The notes beneath the pieces were generated by a model. That model made no database searches. It saw only the letters and a program-made list of their open reading frames with translations, and was not told the origin of the DNA. Below, piece after piece: positions 1-10,135 of a stretch of 64,000 bases of DNA (position 1 is its first letter; every line of letters begins with the position of its first letter). The stretch is from Aphrocallistes beatrix. Lineage: Eukaryota; Porifera; Hexactinellida; Sceptrulophora; Aphrocallistidae. The stretch is taken from contig OY725493.1 in assembly GCA_963281255.1 (NCBI GenBank), positions 3,937,857 to 4,001,856 on the forward strand. The letters are read 5' to 3'. Position numbers and translations under genes: made by a program.

Positions 1-167
1 AATTATTCGGTTAACCAAATTATTCGGTTGACCAAATTATTCGGTTGACCAAATTATTCGGTTGACCAAATTATTTGGTCTGACCATTATTCGGTTAACC
101 AAATTATTCGGTTTGACCATTATTCGGTTGACCAAATTATTTGGTCTGACCATTATTCGGTTAAAAT
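1..167. repeat. 17-18 bp minisatellite
   Basis: About ten head-to-tail units of roughly AAATTATTCGGTTGACC fill the left edge. Units alternate between GGTTGACC, GGTTAACC and GGTCTGACC endings, so there are subtypes and not one homogeneous unit. The array is cut by the window edge, so its full length is unknown. Confidence 0.9.
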
Positions 168-765
168 GGTATTTGTTTGAAGCGGTTTCAACCTTGATTA
201 TATACATATGTTAGAAACTCATAAAATATTCATATTATTACTTTCAAAGTGTCAAAATCGGAATCTATGTATTAAAAGATCCTATATTAGCCGTTGAGAA
301 CTCGCTTTTAATTCAAAATAAGATTTTTAAAGGTGTGAAAATATGTATATATACATATGTTAGAGACTCATAAAATATTCATACTATAATTATTTAAAAA
401 TTGGCGTAGCAATTGTTACTAGTGATTACAATTTGATCCAACCCAATCTTTGTGAAAATGTGAGAATGATTTCAAACTATTAAAATTCCCGAATAATAGA
501 AATAGGATTCAATTTACAAGACTAGTTTACTGAAATTTAATTTTCAAAATATAAAGTAGCAGGGGGGGATATGGAGGAATGAAGAGCGGGTGAAGGAGAG
601 TTGTTTACCTAGAGAATTAGGACAGTAACACATTGAACAATCAATCAGTGAATGAATGACAGATTTCTAAGCTAATGGATTAGTTGGGCATTCTATTTAA
701 AGAAAGGACGAAATTGTACATATGAGGAGTATATATAAGTAGAAAGCTCTAGTAGACTGACCGTA
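168..765. other. AT-rich non-coding stretch
   Basis: No coding pattern. A roughly 43-bp segment around 198-240 (beginning TATATACATATGTTAGA) is repeated directly around 346-388. The part nearest 765 would be the 3' untranslated region of the minus-strand exon that ends at 766; an ATTAAA on the minus strand near 536-541 could serve as its poly(A) signal, which is an inference. Confidence 0.4.
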
Positions 766-891
766 TTAATATTTATGTCTGGGGACCTTTGGAGAAGCCT
801 CCAAGTTTACCACTGATGGATGTGGTATCACATTTATCACTGGCTGGGTTTGTGGCTGGTGTTGAGACTGGGGTTGCTGTTGTTGTTGCGA
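766..891 (-). CDS. Probable last coding exon, Gln/Pro-rich C-terminus, unidentified gene
   Basis: Read on the minus strand from the acceptor ending TATTCAAG, this segment encodes about 41 residues and a TAA stop. It begins S-Q-Q-Q-Q-Q-P-Q-S-Q, continues with a Gln/Pro-rich stretch, and ends V-P-R-H-K-Y. The exon starts in phase 0, which is the phase left by the exon at 1032-1162 after its GTGAGT donor, so the two join without a frameshift across a 140-bp intron. I do not recognise the protein; a Gln-rich tail is common in regulatory proteins but says little about function. The polypyrimidine tract is only moderate. This exon is too short and shifted to appear as a simple ORF. Confidence 0.5.
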   Translation of the reverse strand, partial: SQQQQQPQSQHQPQTQPVINVIPHPSVVNLEASPKVPRHKY

Positions 892-1031
892 CTTGAATAT
901 ACAAAAGTTCACATTACTAAATATTATATCTGGGCTGCAAAAAGACAGAATAATAGCCGCTTATTTGATTAAGAAGTAGCTACGAATATAGTAATTAGAC
1001 GAACTAAAATAACATTAAGATCAAGACTCAC

Positions 1032-1162
1032 CCTCAAATGATCTCGAATTTCCCGGACCATAGTTGTTAGATCCTCCACATCTTTTTCAAGTCGTATTCT
1101 TCGCTCCCTTTGGCGCCGAGCACATGGCGTCCTGTCAAGAAATTCCTGAACTAGTAGAGCCA
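1032..1162 (-). CDS. Probable internal coding exon with coiled-coil-like segment, unidentified gene
   Basis: On the minus strand a textbook acceptor (TTTTATTTTTCTCTGTAG) precedes this 131-nt segment and a GTGAGT donor follows it. The encoded part starts ALLVQEFLDRTPCARRQRER and ends EIRDHLR. The stretch from about the middle (LEKDVEDLTTMVREIRDHL) has hydrophobic residues at heptad-like spacing and many charged residues, so a short coiled coil is likely. The exon begins after one base of a split codon and ends in phase 0, matching the exon at 766-891. Upstream exons were not found; the next part of the gene may lie beyond repeats further right. I cannot name the family. Confidence 0.6.
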
Positions 1163-1221
1163 CTACAGAGAAAAATAAAATAACCACAATCGATGTTTTA
1201 AAAATTTGATGAATTCATTCA

Positions 1222-1994
1222 ATCACGCGATGCTCCATGGCAGATATCGACATGCTAGGAATTCATATGACGTACCTAACACCAACAACTACTCCTTTGT
1301 TTCGCAATAAACTAAACTTGCGAAAAATTCATTACATCTATCTGGGTGGGCTAATCTAAATCAAGATGCGAATTTCAGGTTTTACACAATATTCATCAAC
1401 TGTGTGGCTACATATCAACATGCTAGGAATTCATATGACGTACCTGACACCAACAACTGCTCCTTTGTTTCGCAATAAACTAAACTTGCGAAAAATTCAT
1501 TACATCTATCTGGGTGGGCTAACCTTACCTGACAGTCATCATCAAGTATGATTATTCAATGGAATTAATCAATTGGCACCAAAATATCGTATTGAATCAA
1601 TTGTAGATAATCAAGGAGAGATAGTATTGCGAATTACAGAATTAATTTATTTGAGGTGATCATCGTGGGAGAAAGGCAGTGTGACATACCATGCGAGTTT
1701 CAGCCAACCCTCCAAAAGCAGATGCAGAATACTACATACCGATGGATGATGGGGACGTGAAAAATGCCATAAAAACCAAATCAAAGAATACAATTAATTA
1801 TCCAAATGGATTACTTGAAACAGACATCTCTATTTGACAGACGTTCAGACATTCAATGCGCGAAGATGCAAGATGTGGACAAAGTTATCATAAACGAGTC
1901 TCACATCATACTGAATGAGACAATAATTCGTCAGAATAAAGAGATTCATACTCCAAATATTAAATACATCGGGCAGTCATTAATTTTACAGTAG
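1222..1994 (+). pseudogene. Cluster of coding-like fragments, unidentified, frame-broken
   Basis: Several short open blocks on the plus strand have amino-acid compositions that look coding: a block at 1366-1551 containing TPTTAPLFRNKLNLRKIHYI, a block near 1555-1660 containing INQLAPKYRIESIVDNQGE, a block from an ATG at about 1691 containing NPPKADAEYYIPMDDGDVKN, and a block at 1806-1994 containing FDRRSDIQCAKMQDVDKVII. They lie in different frames separated by stops, as in a decayed gene. About 100 bp at 1251-1352 is duplicated at 1419-1521, including the coding-like peptide. I do not recognise the protein. It could be a transposon or an old viral-type insertion, or chance; no family assignment is made. 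Confidence 0.3.
1251..1521. repeat. Direct duplication of about 103 bp
   Basis: The segment starting CATGCTAGGAATTCATATG at about 1251 recurs at about 1419 with only a few differences, 168 bp apart. It runs through to CTATCTGGGTGGGCTAA in both copies. Confidence 0.9.
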
Positions 1995-2106
1995 CAAATT
2001 TCGGACAGGTTCATAAGCAAAATTGAATCTACCATAAATAATAAAATTTCCGGACGGCGGTGATAAACATAAACAAATAATTTATTCTACATAGCATATA
2101 TATTAA

Positions 2107-3324
2107 GGTTGGTGTTTCCTTCCAGAACTAACTTTAAAAGTTTTCATTATTTTCTCCTGAAATTTTTTGTGGAAACTATTCTCGATGAGTTATCTGCAAA
2201 AATACACTTATCGGGAGCCCAAGAAGTAAGAGAAAAATTGTTTCTTTCACAAATGACCTAATTTATAGAGGACATTCAAGGAAACTTCAATGCCTTATGC
2301 CTCTTTTGCTCAATTATTCTTACACAAAATGGTTGAATAAAGAAAATAATAAGAATAGAATTTTCAATTTTAACCCAAATAACTTTTTCTTTCAAATTTC
2401 GTTTATAGAAAATTTAGAGGCAGATTTTCGTAAGGAAAAATATTTTAACTTTTTTCTAAAGTAGAATATCAAAAATCTGTCTCTATCATTTTGTTCTACG
2501 TGACGAGATCTTTCTAAAACCGTCGAGTTTTTAACTCTACGACCTTTGTAACTAGAGATTCCTCCTTTGTAAAATTGATTTTTTAAGTGCTAAAAACAGG
2601 CTACAAAGCAATTTTCTTCGGAAAGGCTTGATTTCCATTTGTTTTTACGGTATTCTGATAATATATAACATCAAAACATCCTCAATCAACAACTTGTAGT
2701 AGTACTTAACTTCAAAATATGAGATATCAAATATTTTCACATCATGACACCTTCAAAAATGTGAAAAAGTTGACAGTTATCACTGGGGGCCCAAAAATGA
2801 CCATGTCCGATAGTTTCCGCCGAAATCCCATACCTATAACTTTATTTGACTATGCCAGGTCGTTATTTTAATACTGAATTCGTACTTAGCACTAAATTTC
2901 CAGCAATTTGATATATATATTGACCATATTTGGAAATATTTGTGGTTTCCTTTTCCTAGCAACGGTCAGGAGTGTTAAAAAATTCCTGGCCGTTGCTAGG
3001 CACGGTCAAACAAAAATGTTTCCAAATATGGTCAATATATATATCAAATTGCTGGAAATCTAGTGCTGAGCATGAATTCAGCATTAAAAAGATGATCTAG
3101 CACTGTTTAAAGAAGTTAGAGCTGTGGGACATTTCGCATTTAAAATGTGTCGTTTTTAGAGCGACACCAGGTGATACAAGTGGCTCAAAGTGGCGAAATA
3201 TTGGGGCTGGACTTATAAAAATCGGGATTATTGTTTAGAACCCCTATAAGGATCTAAAAATGATAAAAAAGCAATTTGGGCACATTTTTAATAAAAAACA
3301 AGTTTCGCATGGGAAACACCAACC
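2107..3324 (+). mobile_element. Family G TTAA-flanked MITE, copy G1 (1218 bp)
   Basis: The element begins GGTTGGTGTTTCC and ends GGAAACACCAACC, and is bounded by TTAA on both sides (2103-2106 and 3325-3328). It has no long ORF. Near its middle (about 2870-3090) lies an inverted repeat of about 100 bp per arm, centred on CCTAGCAACGG...CCGTTGCTAGG. Sister copies lie at 34282-35499, 59780-60995 and 59513-61952. Target choice and TTAA duplication are as known for piggyBac and Kolobok elements; no transposase is present to decide which class mobilises it. Confidence 0.9.
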
Positions 3325-3730
3325 TTAACAAATACTAAATATATATCAACCACTTGTAGTGCAAAATATATTCATTCTCATTGAAAATAAATTGAAGATT
3401 GATACAGTGATAAAATTTAAACAATAAAAAAAAAATAGGCGTTATGCTAATCACACACAAAGCATGCGTATTTATATAATTTAGCTCCTTGCACATTATA
3501 GCCACTAACATATTTTAGTTCCTCTTTGTATCTAACACAAATCGTGTGAAATATGTACTAGTCTAGATAAATACCTGAGGTTATAAGCATCTAGATTCCT
3601 TAAAATGAATTAACCACGAATTGATCATCATTAACAGATCAACTCTGCGAGTTACTTCATACTACGTAAGAGGAATCTGCTAATAATTTTGCTAGCTGGA
3701 GTGAAGAATTATCATATTCGATGAATGGAA
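3325..3730. other. AT-rich, nothing recognised
   Basis: No coding pattern, splice-bounded exon or repeat boundary could be supported here. Confidence 0.4.
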
Positions 3731-3731
3731 T

Positions 3732-3860
3732 TTAAATTTTGAGGAATCAATCTCCTAAAATGGAAGTTATGTGCGAAAATTGAAATTTCAAATTATACAC
3801 AAGGTGACAATGACGTCACCATTTCGCGATGAGTCAACTTTTCGTCTATGAGGTAAGAAA
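3732..3860 (-). mobile_element. Decayed fragment of Helitron-like family H
   Basis: This matches the interior of the family H copies: a CCTAAAATGG segment, then GTGACAATGACGTCA and a GATGAGTC segment. Both ends are missing. It retains one perfect TGACGTCA octamer. Confidence 0.55.
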
Positions 3861-4814
3861 ACTCAAATGTTTCTTAACTAAACCATGGATAATAATATTC
3901 GCACTGGAAGGTAGTTTATACTTCCTTTTTCGTTTATAATTGGACCATGGATCAGGATGTAGAAGTTTGAGAAGTTTTGGACAAATACAGACATATATAA
4001 TTTTTACAAATCTGCCTATTTTGGGCTGAACAATTGCATGAAAATTAAATTTTTTTCAGAGCTTATAACATAGTGGATTTACCATTGATATATAATTAAT
4101 AATATTTTGAAATTTATTCCAAAATTGATTATAATGAATTTATATAGTTAATATAGACATTTTATGTTGTTTTGAACCATGGATAAATAATGACTTGTGG
4201 ATATGTGATATTCGCTTATAGGTAAAATGACAATCCTCCCAAACTTGATGATTTCGTTCTCAGGATTTGTTCCTTCTATAAACTTGGTGTTACTAGAATA
4301 GAACCTATATACGTAATACATTAAATATTACCGTACAGATTTTCAAATTGATTCCCATCCACACAGTTTTAGTTGAATATGTATAAAAAGAGTCGAAAAT
4401 TAGGCGAAATTCGGACTAAATTCAGTAAAATTAGGTGGCAATGCAAAAATTTGAACTTTTTAACGAAAAACGTTCGGTAGAAATTAAGTATATATGTCAA
4501 TGAAGAGATATCTTATAGGGAATGATGCATTCTATGAAAATAAATATTTAAATCTAAGGAAAGTTGAAGTATTATATCCTATTGCGACTAAAAATTGAAT
4601 TTTAAAAAAATCCTCAAATTCTAATAGTCATATTACTGATGTTAAACATTTATTTTTACTGTTTTGATAAACTAGAGTGGATAAATAGACTACAGTTTAT
4701 GATAGTTGAGCACAAAAAAATATTCCCATCATACCTAATACAAAGGCGCCACACGGTAGCGTTAATTAAATAGTTATAAATTTCTGAAGAAATATTCTAG
4801 TTTAGTTAGATTTC
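3861..4814. other. AT-rich left flank of the Harbinger relic
   Basis: No gene seen. The stretch just before 4815 (TTAGATTTCATGG) gives a reasonable start context for the transposase. I could not identify the left terminal inverted repeat of the Harbinger element. Confidence 0.35.
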
Positions 4815-5867
4815 ATGGCTTCTGCACTAAGTTTACTTGAGATTGAAATTGAAATTATTGAAAACAGTTTACGTCGCCAAAGAGTTTTTAGGGATCGACT
4901 TAACCCAATAGAGGCATATTCTGACTTCGATTTTATCGCTAGATACAGAATAACGAAGTATATGTTTGTAAACCTCTTGAACAAAATTTCCATCAAACTT
5001 CATCGATCTACTACTGTTCCCACTCAATTGCTCCAGCAACACAACTAGCTGTAGCTCTGCAGTTCTTAGCTACTGGAACGTTTCAGACAGTTATCGCATC
5101 CGCACATGGAATCTCGCAAACGTCTGTATCGAGATGCGTAACTGCTGTGACTAAAGCATTAACCAGCATAGCTCCAGCATATATCAAATTTCCGAATACA
5201 ACTCGACAAAGGGTCATTCAAGAATATTTCTTAAAGAAATACAAGTTCCCACTAGTTCTTGGATGTATTGATAGCTCCCATGTTCCCATCCTTGCGCCAT
5301 CAACGAATGAGGATCTCTATGTTAACCGAAAGGGATTTCACTCTATAAACATCCAAGCAATTTGTGACCATGAATTTCGCTTCATCAATACTGTTGTCAA
5401 ATGGCCGGCTGTACTCATGATGCTTTTATTTGGTGTCAATCAGGCATCAACCGGGAGATAACAAGTGGTGGGATTGAAACTGTCCATGGGTGGCTCTTAG
5501 GTGATAGTGCGTATGGATTACGTACTAAGTTAATGACTCCTATAACTTCTCCAGGTACACCTGGGCAAAGAAGGTATAATCGGGCTTTCCTTAAAGTTCG
5601 TCAAACAATTGAGTGTACTTTCGGTATTTGGAAGAGTCGTTGGAGGTCCATGGATAGAACAGGAGGGACTCTCTGTTATAGTCTGAAAAATGTTGTAAAA
5701 TAATAATCGCTACTATGGTGCTGCATAACATGTGTATCGACCATGGCCTCTTGACCGAACTCGAAACAACAATGGATGAGCCCACTCCTGGCATTGATTA
5801 TCTGCAGGTACCTTCAGAAAACGGTATCCTAATGAGGGAAGCTATAGTAACTGAATTTTTCCAGTAA
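4815..5867 (+). pseudogene. Harbinger (PIF/HARBI1-type) transposase, frameshifted
   Basis: Three or four frame blocks together cover a near-complete DDE nuclease of the Harbinger family, which cuts and pastes the element in the nucleus. The N-terminal block (4815-5045) runs to KLHRSTTVP; the next (from about 5048) contains ASAHGISQTSVSRCV, an HTH-like segment. The first catalytic Asp is in GCIDSSHV, the second in GDSAYGL, and the Glu in TIECTFGIWKSRW, followed by VLHNMC. Frames change near 5035-5048, near 5400 and near 5695, and the last block ends at TAA 5865-5867. The shifts make it inactive as it stands. The usual partner protein lies convergently at 6160-6979. Confidence 0.85.
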
Positions 5868-6159
5868 ATTATGCTTTATCATTGCATGTCAAATTTTGTT
5901 AATTTTATTTGACTTTACATTGTATTGAATTCCAATTAGACTTTCTTAATACATTTTAATATACAGTTGAAGCCGCTTCGTCGGAACACTTGCAGAGTCG
6001 GTGGGTCTCGATTATCCGATATGATGTCCCGATTCACGATGATTTTAGTTTAAAGAAATTATTTTCGACAATTTTATCCTGATTAAGCTGCTTCACTGTC
6101 TCAACATCATAACTAGTTATCTGAAATCATCAAGATTACAAAGTGAACATAAATAGTAA
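5868..6159. other. Spacer between convergent Harbinger genes
   Basis: AT-rich non-coding DNA between the two convergent reading frames; presumably holds both 3' ends. No further signal seen. Confidence 0.4.
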
Positions 6160-6979
6160 TTAATAATCACTGGAACTTGGAAGATAGAAAGGTCCTGAAG
6201 GGAAACTCTTAGGGTAGGATGGCGGAGCAAATGGTCCTGCGAATGGAATGGATGCATATGAGGCTGTGTCAAGGCAGATAACATCGCTTTTTGGTTTGCG
6301 ATCATCTCTGGTAGATTCTGCAACATATCTCCTATTCTCTGCATATGCGATTCAATTCTCTCTAAACTTGACTCTATTCTTTTGACTACAGTCAACTTCT
6401 CTTCTTCCTTCTCTAACAAAATCTGTTTAGTATTCGTCAGTTGCATATCTGCAGTTGCGACAGATAGTGGGTAAGAAAACTTTCTTTTTCGACTGGATAG
6501 TTCCGCCAGGTTGGGCTGCTCATCATCTGTTGAAAACAGAGGGCTTGTGACCATTTGATCAGAATCATAAGACACTTGGGAGTGAGTAGGTTCATTTGTG
6601 ATGTCTCCCCAGAAGCGATGCCCTCAAATAATTTTTTCCCTTTGATGCTTTGGATTTTCTCCTCCAGTGGAGTTAGCTCACTTCCAGGGGGACCTCCGCC
6701 AGTTTTTTTCATCGAAGCAATCTTATCGGCAATTAGTGGTTTATGCTTGCTCAGGAGGTTGGACCACTTTTTGACAACATCGTCTCGATTCCTTGATGTG
6801 CCATGAAGTGTTGACAATCCAGACGCGACTTCATCCCAAACTGTGTTCTTCTCTTCGAAATTGAAGGAAGCACTCAAACTGCCAAACAGTTGGGATTTTT
6901 TCTCTAGAATTAAATCCACTAAGAAGTTTATTTCTTCAGAGGAAAAGTTTTTCGCCCGGGGTTTGGATTTTTCTGCCAT
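6160..6979 (-). pseudogene. Harbinger Myb/SANT-like DNA-binding protein, frameshifted
   Basis: Harbinger elements carry a second gene for a trihelix/Myb-like protein that helps the transposase enter the nucleus and bind DNA. Here the N-terminus MAEKSKPRAKNFSSEEINFL starts a Myb-like domain (FLVDLILEKK...W..V...L......R..DDVVKKW.NL), followed by a Gly/Pro linker (KKTGGGPPGS). A frameshift near 6580 moves into the block containing SSRKRKFSYP and the coiled-coil-like EKEEEKLTVVKRIESSLERI. A second apparent shift near 6235 restores a Pro-rich tail ending PSSSDY and TAA at 6160-6162. It faces the transposase tail to tail with about 290 bp between them. Confidence 0.75.
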
Positions 6980-7475
6980 TAGTTTCAGTATTTCTTATTC
7001 CGTGAGATATTTCGAATTTATTTTGCTCTTGTTTCCAGCAGTAGTTTATATAGTAGTTTGTTTTCAGATGTTTGTTCTGGAAAACATTTGTGGAATAATT
7101 ATTCATATTCTATAGTAGTTATTCGCTAACTTCCATTTAGATAATATCATCATTTTAATACGTCATGGATATATTTAGACAATTCGATTCTTTACGCATC
7201 TCAATCACTCTTCGAAAACGTTTGTTACTAATAATATTCTAGCAGTTATTCGCCAACTTTCATTTTAATACTACAATGATAGAACTGACAAAACATTCCT
7301 AGCGCGTCAATGATTCATACAACAGAAATAAAAACTGCCTACAAGCTTTTATACTAATTTATAGACCGACGAAACACGATAAACAAAATATTTTAAGAGT
7401 TAAGTCAACCCCAGACATGACTTAAGTTAAAAACTAAATATTTGCTTAAGTTTAAGCAAATACTTCGAAATTAAT
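6980..7475. other. AT-rich right flank of Harbinger relic
   Basis: Contains a short direct repeat (AGTTATTCGC.AACTT.CATTT at about 7118 and about 7247). No coding pattern. The right terminal inverted repeat of the Harbinger element was not identified. Confidence 0.35.
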
Positions 7476-7573
7476 GTTTAAAACCCCTCTAGGGATCTAA
7501 AAATGATTAAAAAGGACTATTGGGAAATTTTTGATAAAAAACAAAATGCTCATAGGAAATGCCAACCTTAACC
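7476..7573 (+). mobile_element. Right end of a family G' MITE
   Basis: Matches the last 100 bp of the complete family G' copy at 37403-38597, ending AGGAAATGCCAACC followed by TTAA. The rest of this copy is absent. Confidence 0.7.
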
Positions 7574-7577
7574 ATTT

Positions 7578-9550
7578 TTAGATACCAAGGGTTCTAAACA
7601 TCCATTTCGATTTTTAGAACTTCAATGCCTATATTTCGCCACTTAGAACCACTTGTACCACCTGGTGTCACCCAAATAAAGACACATTTTTGAAGCGAAA
7701 TGTTTCATTTATATGTTACAGGGTATCTGTAAAATCAGGGTAATTGTAATTACCCTGATTTTTTTAGGGTAATTGTAATTACCCTGGTTCAATCAGGGTA
7801 ATTGTAATTACCCTGACTTTTTCAGGGTAATTGTAATTACAGTATAACCTCCATAAGTGGGGGAGCATGGGACGGGATAAAACTGGTTTATCCCCCATTC
7901 CCCGGTTAAAATTCAATTATAATTTTCTAGATGAGAACATCTAACAGCCTATTTGAAACTTGTAGAATTTCAGAAAATACATATTACATAGTACATATAA
8001 CACACCCATTAATGTACCAGTTGAGTTTTATAAGTTACACAATTACATTTAGAAAACTCCACTTCCTAATATGGTACTTAGGTGGTATAATTGTTAACTT
8101 ATAGTATGGAAGGGGGCGAATTCAGGGGGGGAAATTCAGGGTGGGCAATGTTACCTGTTACAATGCAACTGTCAATTGAGGAATCCTATTAATAGGACAA
8201 TTGCTCTTAGGTGAGCTAAATTGTGTTTCCCGTACTTGTGTATTACAGGCTGAGCAAATCTGGATGGACATGTGAAAATGGCCCAAGTTGCGCCTATACA
8301 AATGATCCACTATACAATGAGTGGTCACTATAATTAACCTAAAAAAACAAAGTAATTACAATTACCCTGAAAAAAGTCAGGGTAATTACAATTACCCTGA
8401 AAAAAGTCAGGGTAATTACAATCACCCTGATTGAACCAGGGTAATTACAATTACCCTAAAAAAATCAGGGTAATTACAATTACCCTGATTTTACAGATAC
8501 CCTGTAACATATATATAACTTCTTTTAACCATGCCAAATCATCATTTCAATCAAGCTCACCAATAATTTTTAAGGAATTTGATATATATATTGGGCACAT
8601 TTAGAGAATTTTTGGCTGCGAATTCCTAGCAACGGCCAGGAATGTGAAAAAATTCCTAGCCGTTGCTAGGCACGGACAACCAAAGAATTTTCTAAATATG
8701 GTCAATTATATATCAAATTGCTGGAAATTCAATGCTGTAAACGAATTCAGATCAAATGATAATCTGGTATGGTTGAAAGAAGTTATAGATCTGGGATTCC
8801 GGTAGATACTATCGGATGTGGCTATTTTTGGTGGCCAAGCATGAATGACCAGTTTTTCACAATTTTGAAGGTGAAATTTTTTGAAATACCATATTTTGAA
8901 GTCAAGTACTGCTATAAGTTGTTGAATAAGGATATTTGCATGTTATTTAATATTCCTAAGCAGTTAAAACTAGTAGAAATTGAGTGATATATATATAAAT
9001 ATTTTTTAAATCCTATTATCGGAGGCTTTTTTTCAGGATTTATAAATGTGTTAACTTTTAGCAAATTCAACATATAGAAGCGGAAACTCAACGGTTTAAA
9101 TAAATCTCGAAGAGTATTACAAAATGAGCAGACACATTTTTGATATTACCAATAAAAAGAGAATTATGAAAACAAATAGTGTCAAAATTACTAAAAAAAT
9201 TCATCGGGTTTAGCGTGATTTTTGAACTTTCAAAAAACTGTCTGTTCATTTGATAGATCACGCATTTATGAAAAAATTTGAAAATTTGCTAAAGGGTTGT
9301 AAGCATCTTGTGTCTGATTTCTTCCTTGTAAAATGGATAAGTTTTTTGAAAAATTTTGATCTGTTGTCTGATATCCTCGAGCAACATTTTTTTAGTAATT
9401 TCGACACTATTTTTTTCATAGTTATCTTTTTATTGGTAATATCATAAACTGTCTGTTCATTTGGTCCTAATCGTCGAGGTCTATCAGAAACCGTTGAGTT
9501 TTTGGCTTATATGTTCAATTTAAAAAAGTTATACCACTTATAAGTTATCC
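7578..9550 (-). mobile_element. Rearranged family G' copy, split by an insertion
   Basis: The left part (7578-7714) resembles family G' read in reverse but lacks its terminal TTGGCCTTTCC. A separate element (7715-8508) interrupts it. The remainder continues to about 9550, including the family's central inverted repeat (about 8575-8760, arms around CCTAGCAACGG and CCGTTGCTAGG). Segments near 9120-9205 and 9370-9455 are inverted copies of one another, so this part has been rearranged compared with 37403-38597. Confidence 0.6.
7715..8508. mobile_element. 794-bp element with subterminal palindrome arrays
   Basis: Terminal inverted repeats of over 100 bp begin GTTACAGGGTATCTG and end CAGATACCCTGTAAC. 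Each end carries an array of the 20-mer AGGGTAATTGTAATTACCCT: three complete and one partial copy at 7736-7850, and four complete and one partial in mirror orientation at 8345-8490. Each 20-mer is itself two 9-nt arms around a 2-nt spacer. The flanks ATTTATAT and ATATATAT agree at 7 of 8 positions, which would suit a hAT-like 8-bp duplication but is weak in AT-rich DNA. No ORF. It is inserted in a family G' copy. Confidence 0.75.
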
Positions 9551-10135
9551 TACTTGTAGTAAGTTAAAGGGATTGTATGCATTCAATAAAGTCTTGCTAT
9601 TGGACTTATGATTATGTTCTATTTCTCGTTCCAGCTTTCACAGGTAAGGCTGCCAATAAAATCCTTTCAAATTTGAAGGATTTAAAAATCTATTGCAATC
9701 CATTCAAATTTGAAGGGCTTAAGTTCTCACCCCTTTCCTAAAATAATAATAAAATTTCACATAATGGATTACGTCATAGCCCTCTTTATATAAGGCCTGC
9801 CATCTAAATCTCAAATATGAACCAGGGATGCGGTCGAAGATGGAATACTAAAGTACGATTAGCGATCATTTTATTTATTATAATAAATTAATATGTCAAA
9901 TCATAGCATTCTGTAATTTTACAGAGGGATATTATGGTAAAGTAATTTATTTCACTATCCAATCATACAATACTGATAATGCCTTTATTTGATTTTATAT
10001 CAAATACACTCTTATATATGGCATACGTACATAGTATTAATTGAATTACATTATACTATTGGTTGTAATAGACATACTTCTAAAGACAACACTTTAAATA
10101 ATAAATAATATAGTATAGAAAAGAGTTGGTCTCGT
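9551..10135. other. AT-rich stretch with one inverted-repeat arm
   Basis: Holds the left arm (9736-9842, containing GGCCTGCCATCT) of an inverted pair with 12501-12592. TTTATATAAGG inside the arm looks like a TATA box, but no transcript can be assigned. Confidence 0.5.

Noticed and set aside
7736..8490. Regular palindromic repeats resembling a CRISPR array
   Set aside because: Units are mirrored at two ends of a mobile element, spacers are 3-7 bp and not 30 bp, and the context is eukaryotic.
8769..8987. 72-codon plus-strand ORF
   Set aside because: It lies wholly in a family G' copy; sister copies at the same place are not open.
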